Part shown: positions 36,293 to 45,388 of the stretch, piece after piece
How the letters are laid out: every line of letters starts with the position of its first letter
Numbering within the stretch: the stretch's first letter is position 1
From: Arthrobacter sp. ISL-65
GTDB taxonomy: Bacteria; Actinomycetota; Actinomycetes; Actinomycetales; Micrococcaceae
Assembly: GCF_018613795.1 (NCBI RefSeq)
Contig: NZ_JAGGPN010000038.1
Coordinates: forward strand, 1 to 64,000
Length of the DNA: 64,000 bases
Direction: 5' to 3'
Program-made: the position numbers and the translations under genes
Notes under the pieces: model-generated
Database searches by the model: none
Told to the model about the DNA's origin: nothing
What the model saw: the letters and a program-made list of their open reading frames with translations, nothing else

Positions 36293-36864
36293 CGGAACCT
36301 GCCCACAACCTGGGTAGCCGAAGCGCTGAGCTGGCCGGCGTTGAGGCGCAGCGCCTCCCCGAAGGGGACGAAAGGCAGCGGCACGGTGAGCCGGACGGTG
36401 ACGGTGACCGCCGAGCCCGCCGCGGTGCAGTCGCCGCCGGAGTCACAGTGGATCTCGACGCTGGCGTTCCCGGCGGTATGGCCGTAGTCAGCAAGGGCCA
36501 CCATGGTGGCCTGCTCTGCCGCCGCCCGGCCCGACGGTGCATCGGGCTGGGCAACGAAGACCTTGGCCGCCTGGTCCGCTGCGCCCACCACGGCGAACGA
36601 GCCGCCCTGAATTTGGCCAACCGTGATGATGAAGTACACCACAGGAACCATGAGGAGCAGTCCGAGGAACGTGCACTCCACGACTGCACTCCCCCGCTGC
36701 CCGTCGTCGCCCCTTGCGTTCCCGGGGGTAGGGGTGCTCTGGGCACCGAGGCTGCCACGGGGGCCGGGAGTACCGCAAGGCCCGAGGCACAGAGCCTCCC
36801 GGAACCTGTCCACGACGTGCTTGGTGGAGTCGCGCCGCCTGCGGTCATCCGGTGATCGCGGCAT
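36289..36864 (-). CDS. TadE-family minor pilin
   Basis: A 191-residue protein whose helix (SAVVECTFLGLLLMVPVVYFI, residues about 58-80) carries the Glu five residues into the segment that marks TadE-type pseudopilins. A CxxxxxxC pair (CDSGGDC) lies in the outer part. The first 50 residues are basic and overlap the upstream gene by 20 bases, so the true start may be nearer the helix. Confidence 0.8.
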   Translation of the reverse strand: MPRSPDDRRRRDSTKHVVDRFREALCLGPCGTPGPRGSLGAQSTPTPGNARGDDGQRGSAVVECTFLGLLLMVPVVYFIITVGQIQGGSFAVVGAADQAAKVFVAQPDAPSGRAAAEQATMVALADYGHTAGNASVEIHCDSGGDCTAAGSAVTVTVRLTVPLPFVPFGEALRLNAGQLSASATQVVGRFR

Positions 36865-37240
36865 GGCCGGTGACCTCCAGCCCTCCGCGCGGACCGATCA
36901 GACCGATGACCGGCAGGGGCGCCCTAACGGTCACCTCCAGTGTCCGCAGCCCTTGGAAGACGACTTCACGTGTTTCAATGTTGCGGGCAAAGTCGGCATT
37001 GAGCGCCGTGCCGATGAGCTCGCCGGTACGGTACCGGGCGTCGTCCGCGCTGCGGTCGGCCAAGGTTCCGTGCCGGGCGCCGGACGCCGCAGCGTCGATG
37101 AGAGTGTTGCGGACGTGCAGGATGAGCGCGAGCTGAATGATGGAGACAAAAAACATGGTCAGCAGGGCGCCCACGAGCACAAAGTCGACAACAGCAGCAC
37201 CGCTTTCACGTCCGGAAGTGGCCGCACCGGTTCCGTTCAC
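36845..37240 (-). CDS. TadE-family minor pilin
   Basis: A 131-residue protein with AAVVDFVLVGALLTMFFVSIIQ as the pilin-like helix at residues 15-36 (Asp in place of the usual Glu at the fifth position) and a TadE domain after it (ILHVRNTLIDAAASGARHGT). It is probably exported and assembled with the Flp-type pilus. Confidence 0.82.
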   Translation of the reverse strand: MNGTGAATSGRESGAAVVDFVLVGALLTMFFVSIIQLALILHVRNTLIDAAASGARHGTLADRSADDARYRTGELIGTALNADFARNIETREVVFQGLRTLEVTVRAPLPVIGLIGPRGGLEVTGHAAITG

Positions 37241-37246
37241 GGGCTG

Positions 37247-37495
37247 CTACTTTCCGACCGTGTCCATCGCCTGGTTGAACATGGCTTCCAGGGCCGGGCC
37301 GGCCACGGCCAGCAGCGCGGCAACAAGGACCGCCGACATCAGGGTGATCATGACCCAGCCGGGCACATCCCCGCGTTCAGCATGGTCCGCGAAGGTCGCT
37401 GTCTTCCGGGGGCGCGGGACCGCAGCCAAGGAGTGGCCGATCAGCGCCGCCACTGCGGCGACAAGTGCAAGTCCATGCTTGGCCAAGAATGTCAT
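37247..37495 (-). CDS. DUF4244 / Flp-pilin-like small membrane protein
   Basis: An 82-residue protein with two hydrophobic stretches: LALVAAVAALIGHSLA at the N-terminus and WVMITLMSAVLVAALLAVAG near the C-terminus. ERGDVPGWVMITLMSA is the DUF4244 hallmark, and in actinobacterial tad operons this gene takes the place of the Flp major pilin. ATG at 37495 with AAGGGAAG in front; the longer open frame is not needed. Confidence 0.85.
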   Translation of the reverse strand: MTFLAKHGLALVAAVAALIGHSLAAVPRPRKTATFADHAERGDVPGWVMITLMSAVLVAALLAVAGPALEAMFNQAMDTVGK

Positions 37496-37566
37496 GTGCT
37501 TCCCTTTTCTCGGAGTTCTTTGTTTGTTGAATGTGGCCACAGCCGGCGGTTGCCGGAGCAGCGGCG

Positions 37567-38508
37567 TCAAAAATTCAGGCTGAGTGCCGCTATTCCGGGG
37601 AACACGGCAAACACCACTGTCAGGGGCAGCACCCCGAAGACAAGCGGCACCATCATCGCGATCTCTTTCTTGCCGGCGGACTCCATCAGCTCGCGCTTGG
37701 CCGTGTCGCGGACGTCCTGGGCCTGGGCCCTAAGGACTTCGGCCAGTGGCGTCCCGCGTTCCACCGCCACGATGATGCCGTCAACGAAGCGGATGAGCGG
37801 CCCCAGATCCGTGCGTGCAGAAAACTCCTGAAGCGCTTCCACCAGGGGCTTGCCCGCACGGGTTTCGGCCAAGACCCGGCTGAATTCCTTGGAAAGCTCG
37901 CCCCGGGCGGTCCTGCACACGCGGTCGAGTGCACCGGTGGCGCTCTCTCCGGCGCCCACCGCGAGCGCAATCATTTCCGCCAGGCTGGGGAATTCTGCCA
38001 GCATCCGTTCCTCCCGCCGTTTGATCTGCACCCCGAGCCAGTAATCCCTGAAGAGGAATCCGCCGATCGCGCTACCAACGGAGATTGCCACGGCCAGGAC
38101 GGGGCTGAATCTCCCGGCGAGCGCTGCCAGCACAATCACGCTGACAGCTGCAATGAATGTGCAGAGCCCCCAGAACAGCTGCTGGGCCCGGAAGTCCAGG
38201 GGCGACTTGTCGATGCGTGCTTGCGCAAGCCTGCGGCTGAGGGCTGCGGAGCCTAGGTTGAACCTGGCCAGTTTGGCAGTGGCTTCCCTGATCAGCGGGC
38301 GGAGTATGCGTTCGAGGGGACCAAACGGAGTGAGGACGTGTTCCTCCGCCCGCAGGAGCCTTGATTCGAGGTTTTGGGATCTGAGCTGGGGTTCGATCCG
38401 TTCCACGAAACTGATGGACCGCATGAATGGGAACCTGACAAGGAGGAGCCACAGACCGGCACCCAGGAATGTGCCGCAGACAATCGCAGCCGCTGGAACG
38501 GCGGTCAT
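37567..38508 (-). CDS. tadC: Type II secretion system F-domain protein TadC
   Basis: A 313-residue inner-membrane platform protein of the Tad pilus. The T2SSF domain is seen in the middle (EFPSLAEMIALAVGAGESATGAL, split by LDRVCRTARGELSKEF). Three or four hydrophobic segments occur: one at the start, two around 130-175, two at the end. Its ATG overlaps the tadB stop by four bases. Confidence 0.88.
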   Translation of the reverse strand: MTAVPAAAIVCGTFLGAGLWLLLVRFPFMRSISFVERIEPQLRSQNLESRLLRAEEHVLTPFGPLERILRPLIREATAKLARFNLGSAALSRRLAQARIDKSPLDFRAQQLFWGLCTFIAAVSVIVLAALAGRFSPVLAVAISVGSAIGGFLFRDYWLGVQIKRREERMLAEFPSLAEMIALAVGAGESATGALDRVCRTARGELSKEFSRVLAETRAGKPLVEALQEFSARTDLGPLIRFVDGIIVAVERGTPLAEVLRAQAQDVRDTAKRELMESAGKKEIAMMVPLVFGVLPLTVVFAVFPGIAALSLNF

Positions 38509-39359
38509 CGCAGCACCCTTTCTTCCTCCGGGAGGGCACCTATCTTCAGCATGACCGAGTAGCACACCAGTGAGACAACCAGGCCTCCCAACAGCACGGC
38601 CGCCCCGATGGGGGTGTTGTATGCAGCCACAGCCTCCGGGCGGCTGACCAGCAGCAGCATGACGATCCAAGGGGCCGCGACGGCCAGCCGGGCAGCGTTC
38701 ACTGTCCACGACTGCCGCGCTTCAAGCTCGCTCCGGGTCCGTGCACTTTCGCGCAGGAACTCGGCGAGGGTCCCGAGCAGCTTGCCGAGATCGGAGCCGC
38801 CCACCTCCCGGGTTAGCCGAAGAGCCTCGATGATGCGGTCAGCTACGGGGTCCGCCAGCCGCTCCTTGAGCCTGTTCAGCGACGCCTCGAACTGGCCGCC
38901 CGAGCGGTAGTCCGAGCCGAAGTCGCGAAACACGTGCCGGAGCTCCTCGGGCCCCTTTTCGCCCAGCTGTATCAGTGCTTCGGGCAGGGATAACCCGGCC
39001 CGGATGGCCGACCGCAGATGGTCCACGACGTCGGGCCATACCCGCCGCAAGACGGAGCTTCGTCTTTTGACCCGCCATTTCACCACGGCCACCGGAAGCC
39101 AGGCACCGAACAGGCCGAAGCAAACGGAGATGGGCAAGGACCTGCTCACCGCGAAGAAGGCCAGCGTCGCGAAGGCGCCAAGTCCCAGGCAGCTGCCGAT
39201 GAGACCGGCGCCGGTGACCTTTTCAATGCCGGCAGACAACAGCAGGTCATGGAGACGGCTTGTCCGCTGTTCACGCTTGGGACGCGCGGGCTCGTCCCAA
39301 GCCGACCACCAGATGAGGAACAGCCCGGCTCCTATCAGAACCCCCAGCAGCGCAGCCAT
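38505..39359 (-). CDS. tadB: Type II secretion system F-domain protein TadB
   Basis: A 284-residue partner of TadC with the T2SSF block DVVDHLRSAIRAGLSLPEAL and RELARTR-like helix (RESARTRSELEARQS). Hydrophobic segments lie at 1-20, 45-90 and two near the C-terminus. The start shares one base with the stop of the split tadA gene (TGATG), so normal expression depends on tadA being read. Confidence 0.88.
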   Translation of the reverse strand: MAALLGVLIGAGLFLIWWSAWDEPARPKREQRTSRLHDLLLSAGIEKVTGAGLIGSCLGLGAFATLAFFAVSRSLPISVCFGLFGAWLPVAVVKWRVKRRSSVLRRVWPDVVDHLRSAIRAGLSLPEALIQLGEKGPEELRHVFRDFGSDYRSGGQFEASLNRLKERLADPVADRIIEALRLTREVGGSDLGKLLGTLAEFLRESARTRSELEARQSWTVNAARLAVAAPWIVMLLLVSRPEAVAAYNTPIGAAVLLGGLVVSLVCYSVMLKIGALPEEERVLR

Positions 39360-39707
39360 CAGCGCGGGTCCAAGAGTGCCGCGACCTCATAACCGGCTCT
39401 GGCGAATTTCTCCTCCGCCGGCATGGTGTTGGCCGTTGGTTCCAGCAGGCCGCCGATCGTCGAGAAAATCATTGAGGACTCGATAACTCCGTTCTCGACC
39501 CGCCTGCCCAGGGAGAGGATTTCCGTCACCTGCCTCCGCCCGTTTGCGAGGCGGCTGCAGTGAACCACCAGATCGATGCACGAGGCCACAGTGGGAACTA
39601 CAAACGCGCTGGAAATGTTGTCCCCGGCGAGCAGCGGCAAAGTGCACATCTTGGTCACGGCGTCGTGTGCTGAATTGGCATGGACGGTGCACATCCCCGG
39701 CAGCCCG
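39359..39707 (-). pseudogene. tadA: 3' fragment of tadA/cpaF (C-terminal part of the pilus ATPase)
   Basis: Residues from SGLPGMCTVHANSAHDAVTK to the end AALLDPR. This is the C-terminal third of the CpaF/TadA secretion ATPase with the conserved CTVHANSA and MCTLPLLAGDN blocks. The part before SGLP is replaced by element 1. Base 39701 continues the codon interrupted at 49092, so the fragment rejoins in frame. Downstream tadB and tadC are intact. Only one copy of this ATPase is present in the window, so pilus assembly is probably off unless the elements leave. Confidence 0.9.
39702..39707. other. Attachment site of element 1, left end
   Basis: CGGGCT (minus strand) is shared with 49092-49097. 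On the tadA side it continues GCCGGGGATG; on the element side it is preceded by CTCAAGACTTTC. This is the hybrid site left by serine-integrase recombination. Confidence 0.75.
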
Positions 39708-39785
39708 GAAAGTCTTGAGACACAGTGCAACATCACAGGCGACCGTGCTCCCCCCAGGGCACGCCTCCCTGAAGGCAGCTCTGCG

Positions 39786-40886
39786 CTAGGAGCCAGGCAA
39801 GCTCGGGGGCTCGCCTACCAGCGCTATGGTTTCTCGCCACATTTCGGGCGCCCCCAAGTCCATCATGCGTCTGGTAAGCCCGGAAGGACGCCCCTGGCGC
39901 GTCGATTCAAGCGTCATCACTAAGAACAAGTAGTAAAGTCCGATACCACGAGGGAAGAACCCGGGCACGGGTTCGCCTCGGTCACCGCGCGCAATCCATT
40001 TCGGAACAAAGGCCAGCATGTGGCCTTTCCACTCTTCAACAGCATTACGGAGTTCACTGATTGTGGTAATCCCAAGCTGCTGAAACTGCCGAAGCCTGTT
40101 CTCCGTTGTGCGTAAATCATCGGGTCGGACTCTCAAACGCCGGTTGACACTGGCCCCCACCGCCGCATCCAGAGCCATGATCGTTTCATCGCTGCGTATG
40201 AGCGAGGAAAGCGTGGCTATGTCCAAGGCCATGTCCGTGGCCGGACTCTTTGCGGCCTTTTCCGCTTTGTCTTCGTAAGTGTCCAGCTCTTTACGTAGCG
40301 ACTGAAATTCGTAATCCACGAGTTCCAAGACACCGGCCAGCATCGAAAAACGCCGCCGCATCGGTTCAGGAATTGTCTCCGCTTTGTAACCGAGATCATG
40401 TTCAATTTCGGCCCAAGCGTGCTGCAGGACCGTTCGAATCTGAACCTCAAAACGCAGGTCCTTAAAGCGGGCGTACTCGGCAAGGTCCGTGCGCTTGCCC
40501 CCTAGCCCAGCCACGCGGTGAACGCTGCGGTAACCGAACTCCTTGAGACCAAGTTTGCTTCCCTTGTCCTCGGACTTTGTCGGGTCGGGGTCAAATTCCT
40601 CGTCGATGATCTCTGCTACTCGATCTACCTCATCCGCAAAATAACAAGTGATCCGGAGGCCCAGCAGGTCGTGAAGGTCTGAGAACCCGCCGTAGCTTCC
40701 GTCAGGCGAGTCGATCTTCAGCTTTGCGCTCCGCTCCTCCTTCACGCGGTGGTCAATGGTGTGCACGTCTACGCCGTGATGACTAAGCATTTCTCTTAGC
40801 AGGCCCTTGAGTGCGACCCCAAACTCTTCCATGCCAGTTACAGCCTCTGAGTACGTGGCTGCTTCGGCTGCCCCCTGAATCGTCAT
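39786..40886 (-). CDS. RelA/SpoT-domain nucleotide pyrophosphokinase-like protein
   Basis: A 366-residue protein with a (p)ppGpp-synthetase-like domain at about 55-190: the block DLLGLRITCYFADEVDRV, the EFGYRSVH motif and FEVQIRTVLQHAWAEIEHD carry the residues that bind substrate and Mg. A long helical C-terminal region follows (LDTYEDKAEKAAK and onward). It lacks the HD hydrolase, TGS and ACT domains of housekeeping Rel. Standalone synthetases on islands often act as toxins or phage-triggered alarmone makers. ATG at 40886 preferred over an upstream start that codes a poorly structured leader. Confidence 0.85.
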   Translation of the reverse strand: MTIQGAAEAATYSEAVTGMEEFGVALKGLLREMLSHHGVDVHTIDHRVKEERSAKLKIDSPDGSYGGFSDLHDLLGLRITCYFADEVDRVAEIIDEEFDPDPTKSEDKGSKLGLKEFGYRSVHRVAGLGGKRTDLAEYARFKDLRFEVQIRTVLQHAWAEIEHDLGYKAETIPEPMRRRFSMLAGVLELVDYEFQSLRKELDTYEDKAEKAAKSPATDMALDIATLSSLIRSDETIMALDAAVGASVNRRLRVRPDDLRTTENRLRQFQQLGITTISELRNAVEEWKGHMLAFVPKWIARGDRGEPVPGFFPRGIGLYYLFLVMTLESTRQGRPSGLTRRMMDLGAPEMWRETIALVGEPPSLPGS

Positions 40887-41080
40887 GAGACTGAGGATAA
40901 CCTGTGCCGCGCGCAACGGCGCGAAGTCAGGACAAGCGCAGTCCACCCGGAACGCATGTTCGGTAGCCCGAAAATGTCTCAGGCACAACACACATCGCTT
41001 AGCCTGAGCACGCCCGCCACGCAGCCTTTTTGCCGCACCTGGCGCCTAAGCCCATCCTCCAAAAGGCCTAGAATCACACA

Positions 41081-41773
41081 ATGGACACTCCCGGCCTAGC
41101 CCTTTGCGTAGCGATCGTTGGCCTGATTTCTACGTGCACATTCGCCATCCTCAACTTTCGCTACACGAAGAGGACGAACGACCGGGCCGTTGAAGCGGAG
41201 AAGCGAGCGGCTTCAAGTGAGGCACGTGCAAACGAACGCTCGCGCGTGGTTTGGCAGGCAATGCTCAGCGACTCCGGCTACATTGTTCTCGTTAACGACA
41301 GCCCCGATCCTGCCAACAATGTCCGCATTGATTACTCCCTCATGTTGCCCGCGCATCCGGATTCCGAGCCGGTCCCACCATCGTTCCTCCGGTCTCACGA
41401 CCCTCAAGGGGCCGGAAAGTTCACAGGCAGCTTTAAGAATGCGGTCATGGCAGATGCCATTGGCCCCGACGGAGCTGTCGGACTGCCCGTTATGCCTAAC
41501 CTTCCGATCAGCATTAACGGCGGGGCACGCCGTGGCTGGAGGTTTGGACTAAGTCTGTACATCGAATGGTTCACCCAGAATGGCAGCCCCAAGAGTGAGC
41601 ATCTTTTCGCGGAGGACCTCGGCGTCGTGTTCTCGGGCTTTACGTTCCCCGACCTCGATGCCGTTGTTTGGGGTTCGGACCAGACCATCATGAAAGCTGT
41701 CACTCCCATCAGGACCCCGCAGGACAACCGTGATTACGAGGAAGCCATGCGAGACGCGCCCGGGCCACGGTAA
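41081..41773 (+). CDS. Membrane-anchored hypothetical protein with outer beta domain
   Basis: A 230-residue protein of unknown function. One transmembrane helix lies at the N-terminus (GLALCVAIVGLISTCTFAIL), followed by a charged helix (RTNDRAVEAEKRAASSEARA) and a beta-rich domain starting GYIVLVNDSPDPANNVRIDY. This plan, and the VxNxSPxP strand, recur in the protein at 45898-46485 in the same element, suggesting a shared family. No catalytic motif is seen. Confidence 0.65.
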   Translation: MDTPGLALCVAIVGLISTCTFAILNFRYTKRTNDRAVEAEKRAASSEARANERSRVVWQAMLSDSGYIVLVNDSPDPANNVRIDYSLMLPAHPDSEPVPPSFLRSHDPQGAGKFTGSFKNAVMADAIGPDGAVGLPVMPNLPISINGGARRGWRFGLSLYIEWFTQNGSPKSEHLFAEDLGVVFSGFTFPDLDAVVWGSDQTIMKAVTPIRTPQDNRDYEEAMRDAPGPR

Positions 41774-41868
41774 GCAGACACCTCCCAAACCGCAATCGAC
41801 CTTGGGCTCAGGATTGACCACCCGTCGCTAAAGTTCCGGGACCAGATACATCACGGGCAAGCCCGGGG

Positions 41869-42327
41869 GTGTTGAAACGTGTCACGGCCGCTAGGGAGAT
41901 ATCGTGGTGCGTGCACATTTGGAAAATGCTGATTACCCTTCTGTACGTCCTGGGCGGTGCCCTTCCTCTCTACGGGCTCGGGCACCTCTTGTGGAAGGTG
42001 TACGAACCTGCGAAGCAGTACAGCCACCGGGAGAAACATATGGCTAAACTGCGAGCTAAGAGGGACAGAATGCTGGCCGGAACCGAACCTGGATTTCCGA
42101 AGCTGACCGAAGTCGAGGCTGGCGAGTGGATAACTTCCGAACTTGCCAAGAAAGATCGTTGGGGGAACCCGTACGCCCAGTCGGACAACATCATGGGATA
42201 CAGCAGCTATACCGCTGACAGCTTTGGCAGCTTCCGAAGGCTCCGGTTCGACCTCGCCTTTGTTGGCGGTGGAATATTCTGTGCGACCGCGGCAAGCGTG
42301 TGGTCAATCTGGTTGCCATCTAGCTAG
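41869..42327 (+). CDS. Hypothetical membrane protein
   Basis: A 152-residue protein with two hydrophobic segments: MLITLLYVLGGALPLYGLGH near residue 20 and FDLAFVGGGIFCATAASVWS near the C-terminus, with a charged middle part. The GTG at 41869 is the longest start; an ATG at 41926 directly before the first hydrophobic segment is a good alternative. No known domain. Confidence 0.5.
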   Translation: MLKRVTAAREISWCVHIWKMLITLLYVLGGALPLYGLGHLLWKVYEPAKQYSHREKHMAKLRAKRDRMLAGTEPGFPKLTEVEAGEWITSELAKKDRWGNPYAQSDNIMGYSSYTADSFGSFRRLRFDLAFVGGGIFCATAASVWSIWLPSS

Positions 42328-42430
42328 GCAAGCCCAGAAATGGTTCATGCACACGTCCCGCTTACCACTCCTGCGCTTTGCTGGAGCGTCGCCAAAAGGG
42401 CAAAGGTCCCGCCCCCCGGTGAGCCTGGTG

Positions 42431-43414
42431 CTAGTTGGACCTCTTAAGGGCCTGTAGTTCGTATGCCACCACATCTTCAGGGGTCATGTTGTACTCGTCA
42501 ACAATGGCCAATAGGTGGTTCTGAAGAGTTATGTATTGCTTTTCCATTCGAATCAGTCGCTGGCTTGACACCTGGCCACCTGCCCCGATCGTATCCTCGT
42601 ATCGATCTATTTCAGGTTCCACCTGCAAGTCAATCCCAAGATTGGCAGCACACTCCTCAATCGTGCTATTGGCAAGCACTACACCAGGAGTTGGCCTGCC
42701 ATTCATAAACCGCAAGTCAGAAACAACCGAAGACTGGATCATCTCTTGCAACAAACGGACATAGAGTCGATCCTCAGAGGTCCCAACAGATCGCAGGATT
42801 TGTTCTGCAATGACTTCGACACGTTCATTGACATTGGTTAGGACTGCCAGCGTGTCGACTACCTGAGCTTCTTTGCTCCCATGCGTCAGGAAGCTATGCA
42901 TCATGCCAGCCCACTGGCTGCGGAGATACGACTCGATACTCGCCGTAGAGCCAAAGGGGACCAACGCATTGTTAGTCGTCCGGCCCTGCACGGACTCTAT
43001 GAACTCGAAGATTCGAGGCGTATCAGCATGAGGGAATGACAACTGGTCTATAATCTCGGGCTTCGAAGAATTAGCCCGATATAGGGCGAAATCGTTGTAC
43101 GTGCCTTGCTCGACTAGCGCGAACACAGGAATCTTCTTTTCCACAGCCGCCAGAAATTCGCCGTTGGTCACGGAAAGTTCAGATGACGGGAGACTGCTCC
43201 CGTAGCGCCCCCCGATCAACAGAACAAAAATGTCGGCATTAGATACTTCTCGCAGACACGATTCGGCTGCGGTTTCCTTCGGGTTGAAGAATACCGTCCC
43301 TTCTTCGCTGAGGACTGGAGAGTAGCCGAGACTTTCAATAAACCTTTTAAGGCTCTCGCGGGGGTACCGCAGATCATAAAAGGTGGAACTAACAAAGACT
43401 GTAGGAATTGCCAT
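42431..43414 (-). CDS. DUF4062-domain protein
   Basis: A 327-residue protein. The N-terminal DUF4062 domain is unmistakable: TVFVSSTFYDLRYPRESLKR at residue 4, then FIESLGYSPVLSE, AAESCLREVSNADIFVLLIG and GRYGS. This domain has a TIR-like fold and is found in many multi-domain proteins thought to sense infection or stress. The C-terminal 150 residues are helical with no recognised effector. The gene is poorer in GC than its surroundings, a sign of transfer. No membrane segment. Confidence 0.85.
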   Translation of the reverse strand: MAIPTVFVSSTFYDLRYPRESLKRFIESLGYSPVLSEEGTVFFNPKETAAESCLREVSNADIFVLLIGGRYGSSLPSSELSVTNGEFLAAVEKKIPVFALVEQGTYNDFALYRANSSKPEIIDQLSFPHADTPRIFEFIESVQGRTTNNALVPFGSTASIESYLRSQWAGMMHSFLTHGSKEAQVVDTLAVLTNVNERVEVIAEQILRSVGTSEDRLYVRLLQEMIQSSVVSDLRFMNGRPTPGVVLANSTIEECAANLGIDLQVEPEIDRYEDTIGAGGQVSSQRLIRMEKQYITLQNHLLAIVDEYNMTPEDVVAYELQALKRSN

Positions 43415-43497
43415 AGCGCTTGGTTCCCCCTTTGGGCAAGTAGTGAATCACGTTGGCCGAGCGTGCATTAGCCACGCTCAAGGCCAATAGGTCTGAC

Positions 43498-44241
43498 CTA
43501 ACTGGCCCGGCAGAAACCGTTCGCCCGTATAGCTGCAAGGATCTGTTCAGCCTCGGACTCCGTCACGGCCTCCACACCAAGGCCGGTGAACCGAACCTGA
43601 GTGGAACGGATCAGGCTGCTTTCCGGACTGCCCCCGAGGACACTGCTGCACTGGTTCCGTGCGTTGCTCACTGTTTTCCTGTTGATGAACTGGGGATTGA
43701 TTGCCTCGATGTCAGCAAGCAACCTCGCCTCCTGCTGGCTGTCAGGCTTCGGTATGCCACCACCCGCCGCTGCGGCTGCTTCGCCCGCAGTCGTGGGCGT
43801 GGGGGTTGGAGTGGCCGTTGGCGTTTTCGCGGCTGCTGGAGCCTGCATGGCGGATGGAGTTGACTGTTCGGTCGCCACCGCTGGCGTCGCAGTTGCTGAC
43901 TGCTCCGCTGCAATTGAAGCGGACTTGTCCGCTGACTGCTCTGGACCGGCAGTCGCCCCGGCAATCCCTGCGCCCACAAAGGCCGCAACGACACCCGCAC
44001 CCGCAACGAGCGCGGCGCTCTTGCGGTGAGGTATGCCCACCCAAGAGCGGCGCTTGAACAGCAGCGCGTACAACCCGGTCAGCAGAGCTACGATGCCCAG
44101 CATTGCGAGAGCTGCACCCAATCCGCCGGATGCGGCGGCGCCTAAGACCAGGAGCAGCACAACCACTGCAACAATCCAGAACGGTATAGTCGGCCGCCAG
44201 CCGCGCTTCGGGCGCGCTGACGGACTAGAGCTATCAAGCAT
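43498..44241 (-). CDS. Membrane protein with DUF732-like C-terminal domain
   Basis: A 247-residue protein. Three hydrophobic stretches (WIVAVVVLLLVLGAAASGG; ALAMLGIVALLTGLYALLF; AALVAGAGVVAAFVGAGIAG) are followed by a low-complexity Thr/Pro/Ala linker (residues about 100-155, TPTATPTPTPTTAG). The folded C-terminal domain has two cysteines (ARNQCSSVLGG; AIRANGFCRAS), resembling DUF732-like outer domains. Probably membrane-bound with the C-terminal domain outside. Function unknown. The gap 44242-44552 upstream shows nothing I can assign beyond its probable promoter. Confidence 0.65.
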   Translation of the reverse strand: MLDSSSPSARPKRGWRPTIPFWIVAVVVLLLVLGAAASGGLGAALAMLGIVALLTGLYALLFKRRSWVGIPHRKSAALVAGAGVVAAFVGAGIAGATAGPEQSADKSASIAAEQSATATPAVATEQSTPSAMQAPAAAKTPTATPTPTPTTAGEAAAAAGGGIPKPDSQQEARLLADIEAINPQFINRKTVSNARNQCSSVLGGSPESSLIRSTQVRFTGLGVEAVTESEAEQILAAIRANGFCRAS

Positions 44242-44552
44242 GATTCCCCCATGGAAAGTAATGGTCGCAGTGTGCGCTGAGACAGGCTACCACCGCAATG
44301 CTCTTGCACCAGCAGCGGTGCGCCTGCGAGCGCTCTGCCACCCCCGAGACGGCCACCCGACAGGCCACGCCTGATGCGCTACGTTAGAACTCCGCGCCCT
44401 AGAACCACACCACCACCAGGGACCGCCTTTGCCCTAACCCACCAGTGTGGAAAAGAGGGAACCGGCCGTGGCTTCCCCTACGGACATAAGGGAACCACCC
44501 CTGCGGGTAAACTGGTCTGCTGGAATTATCCGGGAGAGTGAACGGTGGACAC

Positions 44553-45314
44553 ATGGCAAGGCCAAAGGATCAGTACAAGCGTGGGTGCACCGTGTGCCGA
44601 AGCACCTTGCCGCGTCACGAACGCGGCGGTGACCATCACTCCCGGGGGCTGTGCCGTAAGCATTACGACGAGTGGAAGCAAAGCAAGCCCTTGTGCAAAC
44701 ACGGCGGGTGCAAGGTCCGGATCGGCCTCAAGGCCAACGACTCTCGGCAGGGCTACTGTCGGCAGCATGATCACCTCCTCTTAAAGGAACCGTTGCGCAA
44801 GCAAGCCGCCACGGAACGGACGTTGGATAAGTTCGTCGGTCAGATCGCCGCTGAAACCAATGAGCGTGGGTGCTGGCTATGGGCGGGACGCGAGAACACT
44901 AAGGGGTACGGGCTGATCAGCGTGGGCAACCATGATTGGCTTGCCCACCGGTATTCGTTCGGGTGGTTCATTGGTGGGCACGGGAGTCAACTAACCCTCG
45001 ACCACGTTTGCCGTGTCCGGCGTTGTGTCCGGCCGGACCACATGATGCCGATGACCGGGCTAAGAAATACCGAGCTGGAACACAGGGACACGGAGGACTT
45101 GGTTGTCATCCTTGCCGACCTCCTGAAGATCCCAAACATGCAGCCGGGAACAATGCTGTGGGCAACAGTTAAAAGGCTGGCGGTCGGAAGGGCACAACCA
45201 GGAGGTGAGCCCTTTGGGTATGGCTTGGACGGACAGACCTTTGAACACGATTTGGGGCCAGCCTTGTACCCAGTGGCCAAAAATCTGCTAAAAGCCAACC
45301 GAAAAAGGTTGTAA
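44553..45314 (+). CDS. HNH endonuclease
   Basis: A 253-residue nuclease. The N-terminal half has cysteine/histidine pairs (CTVCRSTLPRHERGGDHH; CRKHYDEW; CKHGGCK; YCRQHDH) suggesting zinc fingers. The HNH_3-type domain reads GCWLWAGRENTKGYG, AHRYSFGWFIGG, then LTLDHVCRVRRCVRPDHM. It resembles homing or phage-type HNH proteins that cut DNA. ATG at 44553 after GGTGGA; a GTG at 44538 would add five residues. Confidence 0.82.
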   Translation: MARPKDQYKRGCTVCRSTLPRHERGGDHHSRGLCRKHYDEWKQSKPLCKHGGCKVRIGLKANDSRQGYCRQHDHLLLKEPLRKQAATERTLDKFVGQIAAETNERGCWLWAGRENTKGYGLISVGNHDWLAHRYSFGWFIGGHGSQLTLDHVCRVRRCVRPDHMMPMTGLRNTELEHRDTEDLVVILADLLKIPNMQPGTMLWATVKRLAVGRAQPGGEPFGYGLDGQTFEHDLGPALYPVAKNLLKANRKRL

Positions 45315-45388
45315 ACCGTACGCAAGGTGACGCGCTATCACCACCGGGGGGCGGGCAGTTGCTCAAGGGGTACTACCCCCAGGCCCCT

